Of a DNA stretch of 64,000 bases, positions 10,926-19,947 are shown piece by piece. Where the stretch lies: NCBI RefSeq assembly GCF_019392245.1, contig NZ_JAHXRL010000002.1, positions 124,001 to 188,000 on the forward strand. The letters run 5' to 3'. Position 1 is the first letter of the stretch; each line of letters opens with the position of its first letter. The notes under the pieces are model-generated. The model was not told where the DNA came from. It saw nothing but the letters and a program-made list of their open reading frames with translations, and ran no database searches. The stretch is from Sulfitobacter sp. CW3. GTDB lineage: Bacteria; Pseudomonadota; Alphaproteobacteria; Rhodobacterales; Rhodobacteraceae. Made by a program: the position numbers and the translations under genes.

Positions 10926-13841
10926 TTAGGAAACCGCATCGTCGCACCGTTTGCACACGGCGGGATGGGCATGGGTGCCAACATCAGGCAGCACCTTCCA
11001 GCAGCGGGCGCATTTCTCGCCCTCGGCCTTGGCAAACACCACGGCGACGCCTGCGACATCATCAGATGTCCATGCCCCTTCGGGTGCGTCCCCGGTCGTC
11101 AGGGTGATCTGGCTGGTGATGCACAAATCGGCAAAGGTTTCGGGGTTGGTGATGACCTCGGCATACTCAGGCGCAAGATACACGGTAGGTGCCGCCTCAA
11201 GCGACGACCCGATCACCTTGGCAGTCCGTTGTTCTTCCAACGCACCCGTGACCACACGGCGCACTGCACGCACCTTTTCAGCACGGGCGGCCAGCACATC
11301 ATCGCGCCATGCGGCAGGCGTATCCGGGAAATCCTGCAAATGCACCGACGCGTTTTCACCTGCGTGACGTTCCAGCCAGACTTCCTCCATCGTGAAGACA
11401 AGGATCGGGGCCAGCCATGTGGTCAGACGGTTGTACAGGTGATCCAGCACGGTCAGCGCGGCCAGTTTGCGTGTCGTGTCGCCATCGCAATACAACGCAT
11501 CCTTGCGGATATCGAAATAGAACGACGACAGATCAAGCGTGGCAAATTCGAACACCGCGCGGAACACACCCTGGAAGTCGAACTTGGTATAGCCTTCGCG
11601 GACAACACCATCCAGAACGGCCAGCTTGTGCAGGATCAGACGTTCCAGCTCGGGCATGTCCTCCACCGCGACGGCTTTGGACTTGTCGAAATCCTTGAGC
11701 GACCCCAACATATACCGCATCGTATTGCGCAAACGGCGATAGCTGTCTGCCACACCTTTCAGGATTTCATCCCCAATCCGCTGATCCGCAGTATAATCTG
11801 TCTGCGCCACCCAAAGCCGCAGGATATCCGCGCCATATTGCTGCACGATCTTTTCCGGCACGATGGTGTTGCCGATGGATTTGGACATCTTCATGCCCTT
11901 GGCATCCAGCGTAAAGCCATGCGTTACAACATTGCGATAAGGCGCGTGGCCCGTGGTGCCAACCGATTGCAACAATGACGAATGGAACCAGCCCCGGTGT
12001 TGGTCGGTGCCCTCCATGTAAACATCAGCGATACCGTCTTTGGTGCCATCGGGACGGTCACGCAGAACGAACGCATGGGTCGAACCGGAATCAAACCAGA
12101 CGTCCAAGATATCGAACACCTGATTATAGTCTTCGGGGTTTACGATCCCGCCCAGGAAGCGCTCTTTCGCGCCGTCTTCGTACCAAACGTCAGCACCGTC
12201 GACCTCGAACGCATCAACGATCCGCTTGTTCACGTCCGGATTGCGCAGCAGGAAATCAGCGTCCGTTGGCAACGCACCTTTCTTGGTAAAGCAGGTCAGC
12301 GGCACACCCCATGCACGTTGACGCGACAGCACCCAGTCAGGCCGTGCCTCCATCATCGAATGCAGGCGGTTGCGGCCCTTTTTCGGCACCCAGTTCACGT
12401 TATCAATCTCGGTCAGGGCACGTTCGCGGATCGTCTTGCCGAAGGTGTCCAAACCGTCTCCAACCGGCTTGTCGATGGCTGCAAACCACTGCGCAGTATT
12501 GCGATAGATGACCGGAGCCTTGGACCGCCAGGAATGCGGATAGCTGTGCTTGATCTTGCCACGTGCCAGCAATCCGCCGACCTCGACCAGCTTGTTGATC
12601 ACGGCGGTGTTCGCGTCACCTTCCTTGCCGTTCGGCTTCAGGATCGCCTTGCCACCAAAGAACGGCAGATCCGCGCGGAACGACCCGTCTTCGATCACGT
12701 TATAGGTAATCACCTGCTCCAGCATGCCCAGATCACGGTACAGCTCGTATTCCTCAAGACCGTGGCTGGGCGCGCAATGCACAAAGCCCGTGCCTTCGGT
12801 GTCGGTCACGAAATCAGCGGCGCGGAAGTCGCGCAGATCATCCCATTCGCCATTGCTCCCTTCGGAACCGGCCAGCGGGTGCTGCAACTTGATCTTGGCC
12901 AGATCATCCTGCGTCACATCGCACAGACGCCGCACCATGGTCTCATCAAGCCGCGCACGACCAAACACATCCATCGCCATGCCGTCAGACAGGATATAGC
13001 GGTCGCCGATATTGACCCAGGATTCCTCGGGCCGGCCGATTACTTCGTACAGGCCATAGGCAATGTCTTCGCCATAAACGACGGCCTTGTTGCTTGGCAT
13101 GGTCCAAGGTGTCGTGGTCCAGATCACGACCTGCGCACCATCCAGCGTTGCGTCACCCGTGCCCACGACCTTGAACTTCACCCAGATGGTAAAGCTTTCC
13201 TTGTCGTGATACTCGACCTCGGCCTCGGCCAGCGCTGTCTTTTCAACCGGCGACCACATCACGGGCTTCGATCCCTGATACAACGTGCCGTTCATCAGGA
13301 ACTTCATGAACTCCTCGGCGATCACGCGCTCGGCATGGAAATCCATTGTCAGATACGGATCGGCCCAATTGCCGGTAACGCCCAGACGCTTGAACTCTTC
13401 GCGCTGGATGTCCACCCAACCGGCGGCAAACTTGCGGCACTCGGCGCGGAAATCATTGATCGGCACGTCGTCCTTGTTCTTGCCCTTCTGGCGGTACTGC
13501 TCTTCGATCTTCCATTCGATCGGCAGACCGTGGCAATCCCAACCGGGGATATAGCGCGCGTCAAAACCCATCATCTGATGGCTGCGCACGATCATGTCCT
13601 TGATCGTCTTGTTCAGCGCGTGACCGATGTGCAGATGCCCGTTCGCATAGGGCGGGCCATCATGCAGCGTAAAAGGCGTACGGCCTTCTTTTTCACGCAA
13701 CCGGTCATAAACGCCAATCTTCTCCCACTGCGCCAGCCACTCGGGCTCGCGTTTGGGCAGGCCTGCGCGCATCGGGAAATCGGTCTTGGGCAGGTTCAGC
13801 GTGGATTTGTAATCAACTGTTTCGGGGGTGTCGGCGCACAT
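10926..13841 (-). CDS. ileS: Isoleucyl-tRNA synthetase
   Basis: Class I aminoacyl-tRNA synthetase of 971 residues. The HIGH motif is in PYANGHLHIGHALNK near residue 50, the KMSKS loop in GMKMSKSIGNTI near 655, and a C-terminal zinc site is formed by CARCWKVLP and CKRCDDAV. The editing domain lies between. AAGGA stands 8 nt before the ATG at 13841, and the product then begins MCADTPETVDYKSTLNLPKT, the usual beginning; an upstream in-frame start would add 22 unrelated residues. Stand-alone gene. Confidence 0.98.
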   Translation of the reverse strand: MCADTPETVDYKSTLNLPKTDFPMRAGLPKREPEWLAQWEKIGVYDRLREKEGRTPFTLHDGPPYANGHLHIGHALNKTIKDMIVRSHQMMGFDARYIPGWDCHGLPIEWKIEEQYRQKGKNKDDVPINDFRAECRKFAAGWVDIQREEFKRLGVTGNWADPYLTMDFHAERVIAEEFMKFLMNGTLYQGSKPVMWSPVEKTALAEAEVEYHDKESFTIWVKFKVVGTGDATLDGAQVVIWTTTPWTMPSNKAVVYGEDIAYGLYEVIGRPEESWVNIGDRYILSDGMAMDVFGRARLDETMVRRLCDVTQDDLAKIKLQHPLAGSEGSNGEWDDLRDFRAADFVTDTEGTGFVHCAPSHGLEEYELYRDLGMLEQVITYNVIEDGSFRADLPFFGGKAILKPNGKEGDANTAVINKLVEVGGLLARGKIKHSYPHSWRSKAPVIYRNTAQWFAAIDKPVGDGLDTFGKTIRERALTEIDNVNWVPKKGRNRLHSMMEARPDWVLSRQRAWGVPLTCFTKKGALPTDADFLLRNPDVNKRIVDAFEVDGADVWYEDGAKERFLGGIVNPEDYNQVFDILDVWFDSGSTHAFVLRDRPDGTKDGIADVYMEGTDQHRGWFHSSLLQSVGTTGHAPYRNVVTHGFTLDAKGMKMSKSIGNTIVPEKIVQQYGADILRLWVAQTDYTADQRIGDEILKGVADSYRRLRNTMRYMLGSLKDFDKSKAVAVEDMPELERLILHKLAVLDGVVREGYTKFDFQGVFRAVFEFATLDLSSFYFDIRKDALYCDGDTTRKLAALTVLDHLYNRLTTWLAPILVFTMEEVWLERHAGENASVHLQDFPDTPAAWRDDVLAARAEKVRAVRRVVTGALEEQRTAKVIGSSLEAAPTVYLAPEYAEVITNPETFADLCITSQITLTTGDAPEGAWTSDDVAGVAVVFAKAEGEKCARCWKVLPDVGTHAHPAVCKRCDDAVS

Positions 13842-14031
13842 GTGGGGCGTCCTTTGGCAAACGGGTATAAAAGGGATGGTCAGCTGCGGCGCGAGTATCT
13901 CTAACACCTAAGGCCCGGCGTCTCGTCAAATCAGAGCGCCGGGAAAATAATTCGAATAATGATCACGGATATCCGGTTCATGCGCGTCTTATAAGCCCCA
14001 CCATCCCAAGCGACAAGCCCCCACCCCCTGC

Positions 14032-14088
14032 GTTCTCTGGCTCTTAAATATCCCGGGGTTTGGGGCAGCGCCCCAATCCCGAACCCCG
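14032..14088 (-). repeat. 3'-flank element: GC-rich hairpin plus GGGATATTTAAGAGCCAGAG box
   Basis: Read on the minus strand directly after the DUF697 stop codon, AACCCCG/CGGGGTT and TTGGGGC/GCCCCAA inverted repeats (14054-14088) are followed by a box whose core, GGGATATTTAAGAGCCAGAG, recurs exactly at 61393-61413 downstream of fhs in the same relative orientation. The identical stretch is 22 nt. It probably marks transcript ends; it does not code for protein. Confidence 0.6.
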
Positions 14089-14089
14089 A

Positions 14090-15103
14090 TCAACCCTCTG
14101 CCTGTGATCCCTTGCCGAACAACCCCGACAAGGCCCGCTTGATGATACTGCGCACTTTGGGTCTGCGCCCTTGCGAAAACGGCATAGGGCGGCACACTTC
14201 CATCGCGGCCACACCGACCCGCGCGGTCAAGGCACCGTTCACCAACCCCTCGCCAAAGCGCCGCGAAAGTTTGGCCAATATCGTCCCTCCCAAAATCGGC
14301 TCGAGCATATCATCGCCAACCGCAACTGCGCCGGTTGCCACCAGATGCGACATCACCACCCGTGTCAGTCGCCACGATCCAAAGAACCCAGACCGCCCGC
14401 CATAGATTTCAGCGATGCGGCGGATCATGCGCAGGTTGCTGGTTAGGGCGGCGGCCACATCGGCCAGCGCCAGTGGCACCAGTGCGGTCACCGTCGCCAC
14501 CTGCCGCGCTGCGGCTTCGACCTCCCGACTGGCGGCGATGTCCAGTGGGCCAAGCAGTTCGGCCTCGGTCAACGCCAGCAGGCTTTGTGCATCCAGTTGA
14601 TCCGCGCGCAACTCGGCCAGACGGTCGCGGCCCCAGCGGGTATCTTCGCGGCCCTGATACAGCGCCACCAGCCGATCCGTCACCGACCGCGCCGCTTTCA
14701 GATCATCTTGGGCCAAGGCTTCGCCGGCGTCGTGATGCAATCCGTCCAACCGCGCCAACCGGCTGAACGCCGCAAGCTCGCGCAGGCACAGTAGTGCTAC
14801 CACCAGCAGCAACGCGCCAATCAACACGGTCATTGCCATCCCGATCACAGGATAGCTTGCCATCAGTCCCGCGATAAAGTTCCACGCAGTGATCGACACC
14901 AACGCCCCGATAAACGCCGTCAGCAGCCACCAGAACAGCTTGACCAGTTTGGACGGCTTGCGCGCCCCTAGTCGCGCGGCAATTTGCATCGCTTGGCCCT
15001 GTGGGGCGGGCATACCAACTTCGGGCACGGGCGGCGCGTTAGAGACTGACGGACGTGGTGCCACATCTTCCTCAAGATCAAACAATACCGGACCTTTGGC
15101 CAT
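14090..15103 (-). CDS. DUF697 / TIGR01620 membrane protein (YcjF-like)
   Basis: Inner-membrane protein of 337 residues. An acidic, proline-rich N-terminal region of about 55 residues precedes two transmembrane helices (LFWWLLTAFIGALVSI and the AMTVLIGALLLVVALL region), then a cytoplasmic alpha-helical DUF697 domain. E. coli YcjF, the relative, is encoded beside ycjX in the phage-shock regulon, and here the ycjX homologue is two genes upstream in a coupled unit. GGGAG is 8 nt before the ATG, and the ATG overlaps the stop of the acetyltransferase gene by one base (TGATG). Molecular function unknown; envelope stress role inferred. Confidence 0.85.
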   Translation of the reverse strand: MAKGPVLFDLEEDVAPRPSVSNAPPVPEVGMPAPQGQAMQIAARLGARKPSKLVKLFWWLLTAFIGALVSITAWNFIAGLMASYPVIGMAMTVLIGALLLVVALLCLRELAAFSRLARLDGLHHDAGEALAQDDLKAARSVTDRLVALYQGREDTRWGRDRLAELRADQLDAQSLLALTEAELLGPLDIAASREVEAAARQVATVTALVPLALADVAAALTSNLRMIRRIAEIYGGRSGFFGSWRLTRVVMSHLVATGAVAVGDDMLEPILGGTILAKLSRRFGEGLVNGALTARVGVAAMEVCRPMPFSQGRRPKVRSIIKRALSGLFGKGSQAEG

Positions 15104-15546
15104 CACACAGTCTCCCGTTGCCATTCGTATTGAATATCCGGCAAGCGTTCATCATTGCCGCTTCCATCCGTGCGCTGCAGCTCTACAAAACCGTGGCGCA
15201 GGTAAAACCGTTGGGCACCCTCGTTGGCTTGAAACGTCCACAACTCCAGACGGTCCACCACAGTTTGCGCATGGCGTAGTAATGCGGCCCCAATGCCTTG
15301 CCCGCGTTTTTCGGACGCCACGTAGAGCGCATCAAGATCGTCACCATTTCTTGCACAGAACCCGATCACTGTACCGTTATCCTCGGCCACATGAACCCGA
15401 CCTAGGTCGATCATACGGGCAGCATGGGCGATATCTTCGGCGCGGGTGTGAATGCGCGGCATCCAGTCCGACGTGTCGACGAATTCGGACAGGATCGCGC
15501 CCACCGCCCCCGCATCCAGATCGCGCGCCATACGCAAAACGGTCAC
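15103..15546 (-). CDS. GNAT family N-acetyltransferase
   Basis: Acetyl-CoA-dependent acetyltransferase of 147 residues. The CoA pyrophosphate loop is RGQGIGAAL near residues 86-94, preceded by strand beta4 (DLDALYVASEKR), and followed by ANEGAQRFYLRHGF, the usual end of the fold. The acceptor substrate is unknown. Its GTG start overlaps the ycjX-like stop (GTGA) and its stop overlaps the ATG of the DUF697 gene (TGATG), so it is translationally locked between two genes that are normally neighbours. Confidence 0.88.
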   Translation of the reverse strand: MTVLRMARDLDAGAVGAILSEFVDTSDWMPRIHTRAEDIAHAARMIDLGRVHVAEDNGTVIGFCARNGDDLDALYVASEKRGQGIGAALLRHAQTVVDRLELWTFQANEGAQRFYLRHGFVELQRTDGSGNDERLPDIQYEWQRETV

Positions 15547-16955
15547 AACCGGTCTCCGATCAGAAACTCTGCGGCGCGGTCCAGCCGGATATGTGGTGGC
15601 CCGTCACCGGGGCGCAGGTTCAGCTTGGCCGGGGCAAAGCGCATGATCTTATAATCCTGATCCAGCCATTTTTCTGCGCCCGCCCGCGCGGGGCTTAGCA
15701 GATGCGCGGGGTCTTTGGGCAGCTCGCCGGGATAAAACGCCGCCTCTTTTCCTGTCTCAAGCAGACTGCCACGCACAACATCCAAAGTTTCGCCATCATG
15801 CTGCATCGACGCTTCGGTCGTGGCACGTAAGGACGCCAGCGACATGGCAGAGGTCGTGGCCCCCGCAAATCGCGCGCGGTCTCGGGCGTCGCGGGTCAAG
15901 GCCTCCATGATCGCGGTCAGGCGGGGATGCTGGGAATGGTGCAGATGATCGGCCTTGGTCGCGGCAAACAGGATTTTCTCGACCCGTTTGCCGCGTAGAA
16001 TTTGCGTCAGGAACCCGTTGCGACCGGGTTTGAAGCTGCTCAGGATTTCGCCCATCGCGGCGCGCAGGTCTTCGACGGCACGCGGGCCTTGGTTGATCGC
16101 GCCAAGGGCATCGACCAGCACAACCTGACGATCGATCTTGGCAAAGTGGTCGCGGAAAAACGGTTGCACGACTTTGCGTTTATACGCCTCGAACCGCCGC
16201 GCCACTTCACGCAGCAGCGATCCGCGTGGGCCGTCACCACCGGGCAAGGGCGCAAAGGTCAGCACCGGCGATCCCGCCAGATCACCGGGCAGCAAAAACC
16301 GCCCCGGGGTGCAATCGGAGTAGCCATTGGCCCGCGCGGTCTGCAGATATCCGGCAAAGCTGGCGGCAAGCGCCTGTGCCGTCGGTTCATCGAGGACCGC
16401 CTGCGCATCCGTATCTGCGACCAAAGCGCGATAGGCTGCCGCCTCGTCGCGTCCTTCGATCCGTTGCAAAACCTGCGCGGACCATTGCGCATAATCCACA
16501 TCCAGCAACGCCAGATCCAGCAGCCATTCGCCGGGGTAATCCACAATATCCAGATGGATCGTACGCGGCCCCTGAAACCCCGCGAGCAAGCCATTTGGCC
16601 GCACGCGCAAGGACAAACGCAATTGCGATATCGCGCGGGTGCTTTCGGGCCAATGGGGCGTGGGGCCTGTCAAAGCGGCAAGGTGATTTTCATATTCAAA
16701 GCGCGGCACGGTATCATCGGGTTGAGGCTGCAAAAATGCGGCCTCGATCCGCCCTTCGGATGCGGCCAGCAGCCCGGGCATCCGGCCACGGTCCAGCAGG
16801 TTCGCCACCAGCGACGTGATAAAAACCGTTTTGCCCGACCGCGCCAGTCCAGTGACACCCAGACGGATAACGGGTTCGAAAAACGCTTCTGACACGCCGT
16901 CCTGAACATTTTCGACCTGCCGCCAAATACCATCGGCAATTCTTGAGAGTACCAA
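15543..16955 (-). CDS. YcjX-like P-loop ATPase/GTPase
   Basis: Predicted nucleotide-binding protein of 470 residues of the YcjX family. The Walker A motif is GLARSGKTVF at about residues 36-45, a family hallmark; VDYPGEWLLDL near 138 and FAATKADHL near 322 are further conserved segments resembling Walker B and a G4-like motif. The E. coli homologue is induced with the phage-shock proteins. A TTG start is the only reasonable one, since no ATG precedes the P-loop. It is the first gene of the ycjX-GNAT-DUF697 unit and divergent from truA. Confidence 0.87.
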   Translation of the reverse strand: MVLSRIADGIWRQVENVQDGVSEAFFEPVIRLGVTGLARSGKTVFITSLVANLLDRGRMPGLLAASEGRIEAAFLQPQPDDTVPRFEYENHLAALTGPTPHWPESTRAISQLRLSLRVRPNGLLAGFQGPRTIHLDIVDYPGEWLLDLALLDVDYAQWSAQVLQRIEGRDEAAAYRALVADTDAQAVLDEPTAQALAASFAGYLQTARANGYSDCTPGRFLLPGDLAGSPVLTFAPLPGGDGPRGSLLREVARRFEAYKRKVVQPFFRDHFAKIDRQVVLVDALGAINQGPRAVEDLRAAMGEILSSFKPGRNGFLTQILRGKRVEKILFAATKADHLHHSQHPRLTAIMEALTRDARDRARFAGATTSAMSLASLRATTEASMQHDGETLDVVRGSLLETGKEAAFYPGELPKDPAHLLSPARAGAEKWLDQDYKIMRFAPAKLNLRPGDGPPHIRLDRAAEFLIGDRL

Positions 16956-17048
16956 AGCCTGCGCCCGCCCTTACCTTGCTGTTGAAAGTGAACATAAGCA
17001 CGGGGTGCAGGGATTGCCAGAAGGCACGACCCGCGCTAAGCCCCCGCC

Positions 17049-17819
17049 ATGTATCGCTATGCCCTGAAAATCGAATACCACGGCGAACCCTTTCACGGGT
17101 GGCAACGCCAGAACGATGTGCCCTCGGTACAGGGCGTGATCGAGGCTGCGCTGGCCAAAATCGAACCGCGCGACCACAACATCGCAGCAGCGGGCCGCAC
17201 GGACAAAGGCGTTCATGCGATGGCACAGGTCGCCCATTGCGATATGGAACGCGACTGGACCCCGTTCAGGCTGTCCGAAGCGTTAAACTATCACATGAAG
17301 CCGCATCCCGTGGCGATTGTGGATTGCGCACAGGTCGATGACACATTCCATGCCCGTTTTTCCGCACAGGAACGGCGATACTTTTTTCGTATCCTGATGC
17401 GGCGGGCACCTGCGACCCATCAGGCCGGGTTGGTGTGGAACGTAAAGAAGCCGCTTGATCTGGATGCCATGCGCGAAGGTGCAAGCCATCTGTTGGGCAA
17501 ACATGATTTCACAACATTCAGGTCGACGATTTGCCAATCCATCACGCCCGTTAAGACCGTTGACCGTCTGGACATGGCATTGGTGGACACCCCCGCCGGA
17601 CCCGAAGTGCATTTTGATGTGCGGGCACGGTCGTTTTTGCACAATCAGGTCCGCAGTTTCGTTGGCACGTTGGAACGGGTCGGCGCAGGGTCTCTTCGCC
17701 CCGAGGATGTCAAAACCATGCTTGAGGCGCGCGACCGTCAGGCCTGTGGGCCGGTATCCCCGCCACATGGTCTGTACCTGTCCCATGTCGGGTACCTCGT
17801 GGACCCCTTCGCGGCTTAG
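17049..17819 (+). CDS. truA: tRNA pseudouridine(38-40) synthase
   Basis: Isomerises uridines 38-40 of the tRNA anticodon arm to pseudouridine. At 256 residues it is of normal length. The catalytic aspartate is Asp52 in [17 protein letters not shown] near residue 15, RRYFFRI and the C-terminal RSFLHNQVR are family motifs. Its TAG stop shares bases with the TAA stop of the convergent gnd gene, a 4-nt tail-to-tail overlap. Confidence 0.97.
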   Translation: MYRYALKIEYHGEPFHGWQRQNDVPSVQGVIEAALAKIEPRDHNIAAAGRTDKGVHAMAQVAHCDMERDWTPFRLSEALNYHMKPHPVAIVDCAQVDDTFHARFSAQERRYFFRILMRRAPATHQAGLVWNVKKPLDLDAMREGASHLLGKHDFTTFRSTICQSITPVKTVDRLDMALVDTPAGPEVHFDVRARSFLHNQVRSFVGTLERVGAGSLRPEDVKTMLEARDRQACGPVSPPHGLYLSHVGYLVDPFAA

Positions 17820-19243
17820 GTTTTTGCGATCACAGCCCAATCGCCGTGATGGGCACCCTCTTGATCCAGACGTTCGAACCCATGCGCCCCAAAGAAATCA
17901 CGTTGCGCCTGGATCAGGTTGGCGGTGCCACGCCCGCGCCTGATCGTATCGTACCACGCCAAAGACGCGCCAAGCGCAGGTACTGCGACCCCGGACAACA
18001 CAGCGGTCGCCACGACCCGCCGCAACGCCCCGATTGATCCGTCCAGCAGATCGCGAATAGCAGGCGCAAGGATCAGTTCGCCACCGGGCAATTCACTGCG
18101 GAATGCGGTTGCGAAATCATCCAACAAGGCCGACCGGATGATACATCCTGCGCGCCAAATCTCGGATATGCGCGCCATGTCCAGCTGCCACGCGAATTCG
18201 TCAGATGCCGCCGCTAAAACGCGAAAGCCCTGCGCGTGGCCGATGATACGTGCGGCCAGCAAGGCCTGTTGCAGGTCATCCGCATCGGGCATTGGTGCCT
18301 CTTGCGGGTGCGCCGCCAACAGCGGCTCGGCGATCTGGCGGGTTTTCTTTTCGCTCGACCACCCGCGCGCGCCCACGGCTGCCTCGATTGTGCTGGCCGA
18401 TTGGCCCAGCTTCAGCGCCTCGATCAAGGTCCAGCGGCCCGTGCCTTTTTGGCCCGCTTGATCCTTGATCACATCGACAAGGGGCCGGCCCGTGATGGCA
18501 TCGGTGGTTTGCAACGCCGCCGCCGACACCTCTATCAGATATGAACTTAGCGGCCCGTTTTGCCAGCTCTCAAACAATTGCCCGATATCAGCTGCAGCTT
18601 GCCCGCCCGCATCACGCAAAATGCCGTATACCTCGGCGATCATTTGCATATCCGCGTATTCAATGCCGTTGTGCACTGTCTTGACGAAATGGCCAGCACC
18701 GTCGGGGCCCAGATGATCAACGCAAGGCTCGTCTTGGAATTTGGCGGCGATGGCTTCGACCATCGGGCGCATATGTTGCCAGCTTTCTTTGGTGCCCCCG
18801 ACCATGATCGACGGGCCGTGCCGTGCACCGTCTGCACCGCCGGAAACGCCCATACCAACGAAATGACATCCGGTCTTTTCAACCATGGTTGACCGTCTGC
18901 GGGTGTCGTGGAAATCGGCATTTCCGCCATCAATGATCGTGTCACCGCGATCCAGATGCGGTAAAATCACGTCGATCATCGCCTCCATCGGCGCGCCTGA
19001 CGGTATCATAAACAACACGCTGCGGGGTCGGGATATAGAAGCTACAAATTCAGCCAGATCAGCGGCACCGGAAAACTGCCCCGCAAGAGCGCCTGATGCC
19101 TCGATGAACGGGGCGATCCAGTCCGCTTCCTTGTTGCTGACTGCAACCTTGAAACCATGTTCAGCCAGGTTCAACGCCAACGCGCTGCCCATGGTGCCTA
19201 AACCGAAAACCCCGATATCAGCACTGGTTTCGCGGTTTTTCAT
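17816..19243 (-). CDS. gnd: 6-phosphogluconate dehydrogenase (decarboxylating)
   Basis: Oxidative pentose-phosphate enzyme of 475 residues converting 6-phosphogluconate to ribulose 5-phosphate, CO2 and NADPH. The Rossmann loop [20 protein letters not shown] is at about residues 10-29, the substrate-binding [18 protein letters not shown] near 125-142, and the catalytic lysine in [15 protein letters not shown] near 180. The long all-helical C-terminal domain distinguishes it from short beta-hydroxyacid dehydrogenases. AAGGA is 8 nt before the chosen ATG; an earlier in-frame start would add 22 residues before the Rossmann fold. Confidence 0.95.
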   Translation of the reverse strand: MKNRETSADIGVFGLGTMGSALALNLAEHGFKVAVSNKEADWIAPFIEASGALAGQFSGAADLAEFVASISRPRSVLFMIPSGAPMEAMIDVILPHLDRGDTIIDGGNADFHDTRRRSTMVEKTGCHFVGMGVSGGADGARHGPSIMVGGTKESWQHMRPMVEAIAAKFQDEPCVDHLGPDGAGHFVKTVHNGIEYADMQMIAEVYGILRDAGGQAAADIGQLFESWQNGPLSSYLIEVSAAALQTTDAITGRPLVDVIKDQAGQKGTGRWTLIEALKLGQSASTIEAAVGARGWSSEKKTRQIAEPLLAAHPQEAPMPDADDLQQALLAARIIGHAQGFRVLAAASDEFAWQLDMARISEIWRAGCIIRSALLDDFATAFRSELPGGELILAPAIRDLLDGSIGALRRVVATAVLSGVAVPALGASLAWYDTIRRGRGTANLIQAQRDFFGAHGFERLDQEGAHHGDWAVIAKT

Positions 19244-19337
19244 GACTATATTCCTTTCAAGGTAGCCCTCACAAAGTGGAACGCGCAGAGCGCCGCTGCA
19301 AGAGGCCAAATCCTAAGAAATTGATTCCTTTTACAAA

Positions 19338-19357
19338 ATCGTTTACTAATTAACGAT
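19338..19357. promoter_or_regulatory. AT-rich palindrome between gnd and the NUDIX gene
   Basis: ATCGTT (19338-19343) and AACGAT (19352-19357) form a perfect inverted repeat with an 8-nt spacer inside a strongly AT-rich stretch of the 151-nt divergent region. This is the place for promoters of both genes, so a regulator-binding dyad is plausible. No known consensus is matched. Confidence 0.3.
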
Positions 19358-19394
19358 AAAAACAAAAAACGTATCTGTTGGCAGGTGATCTAAA

Positions 19395-19853
19395 ATGATG
19401 CACGCATTCAAACGCGCATGGGATGAAATGTTCCTTCCTATGTGGCAGCGGCCGAAACGGCTGCAAGTCGCAGCACTATGCTATCGCGAGACATCGAAGG
19501 GTAAACAGGTGTTGCTGATCACAAGCCGTGACACCGGGCGATGGATCGTGCCAAAAGGCTGGCCCGTAGACGGCCTTGATGGTGCCGAGGCCGCCCTGCA
19601 AGAAGCTTGGGAAGAGGCCGGCGTGTCAAAAGCCGACATCGAAAGCGACCCGATCGGTTATTATGACTATAACAAACGTCTGGATCACGGGCTGTCCACG
19701 CCTGTGAATGCCCAAGTGTACCTGACACGCGTGCGCAACCTCGAAGATAAATACCCCGAGGTTAATGAACGCAAGCGCAAATGGTTTACCCCGGCCGAGG
19801 CTGCCAAGCTTGTCGATGAACCAGACCTGCAGGATATTCTGCGGTCTCTTTAA
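19395..19853 (+). CDS. NUDIX hydrolase
   Basis: Protein of 152 residues with a NUDIX box in KGWPVDGLDGAEAALQEAWE followed by EAGV (about residues 53-76). Compared with G-x5-E-x7-R-E-U-x-E-E-x-G-U, the first Glu is Leu and the Arg is Gln, while the metal-binding EAWEE is intact; this form is common in the diphosphoinositol-polyphosphate-like branch and probably still active. Substrate unknown. AGGTG lies about 8 nt before the first of two consecutive ATG codons. Confidence 0.88.
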   Translation: MMHAFKRAWDEMFLPMWQRPKRLQVAALCYRETSKGKQVLLITSRDTGRWIVPKGWPVDGLDGAEAALQEAWEEAGVSKADIESDPIGYYDYNKRLDHGLSTPVNAQVYLTRVRNLEDKYPEVNERKRKWFTPAEAAKLVDEPDLQDILRSL

Positions 19854-19947
19854 TCTACGTTGCCCGGTTTGTCCGGCTCATAGGCTCAGACTTGTGTAGG
19901 TGCCCCGTTTCTGGCAGGACGCGCCAATCGTATTGATCGGAGCAGCT

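Noticed and set aside
11982..13904. A 640-codon plus-strand open frame opposite ileS
   Set aside because: It is antisense to a highly conserved tRNA synthetase and shows no recognisable domain; long antisense frames arise from the GC-rich codon use.
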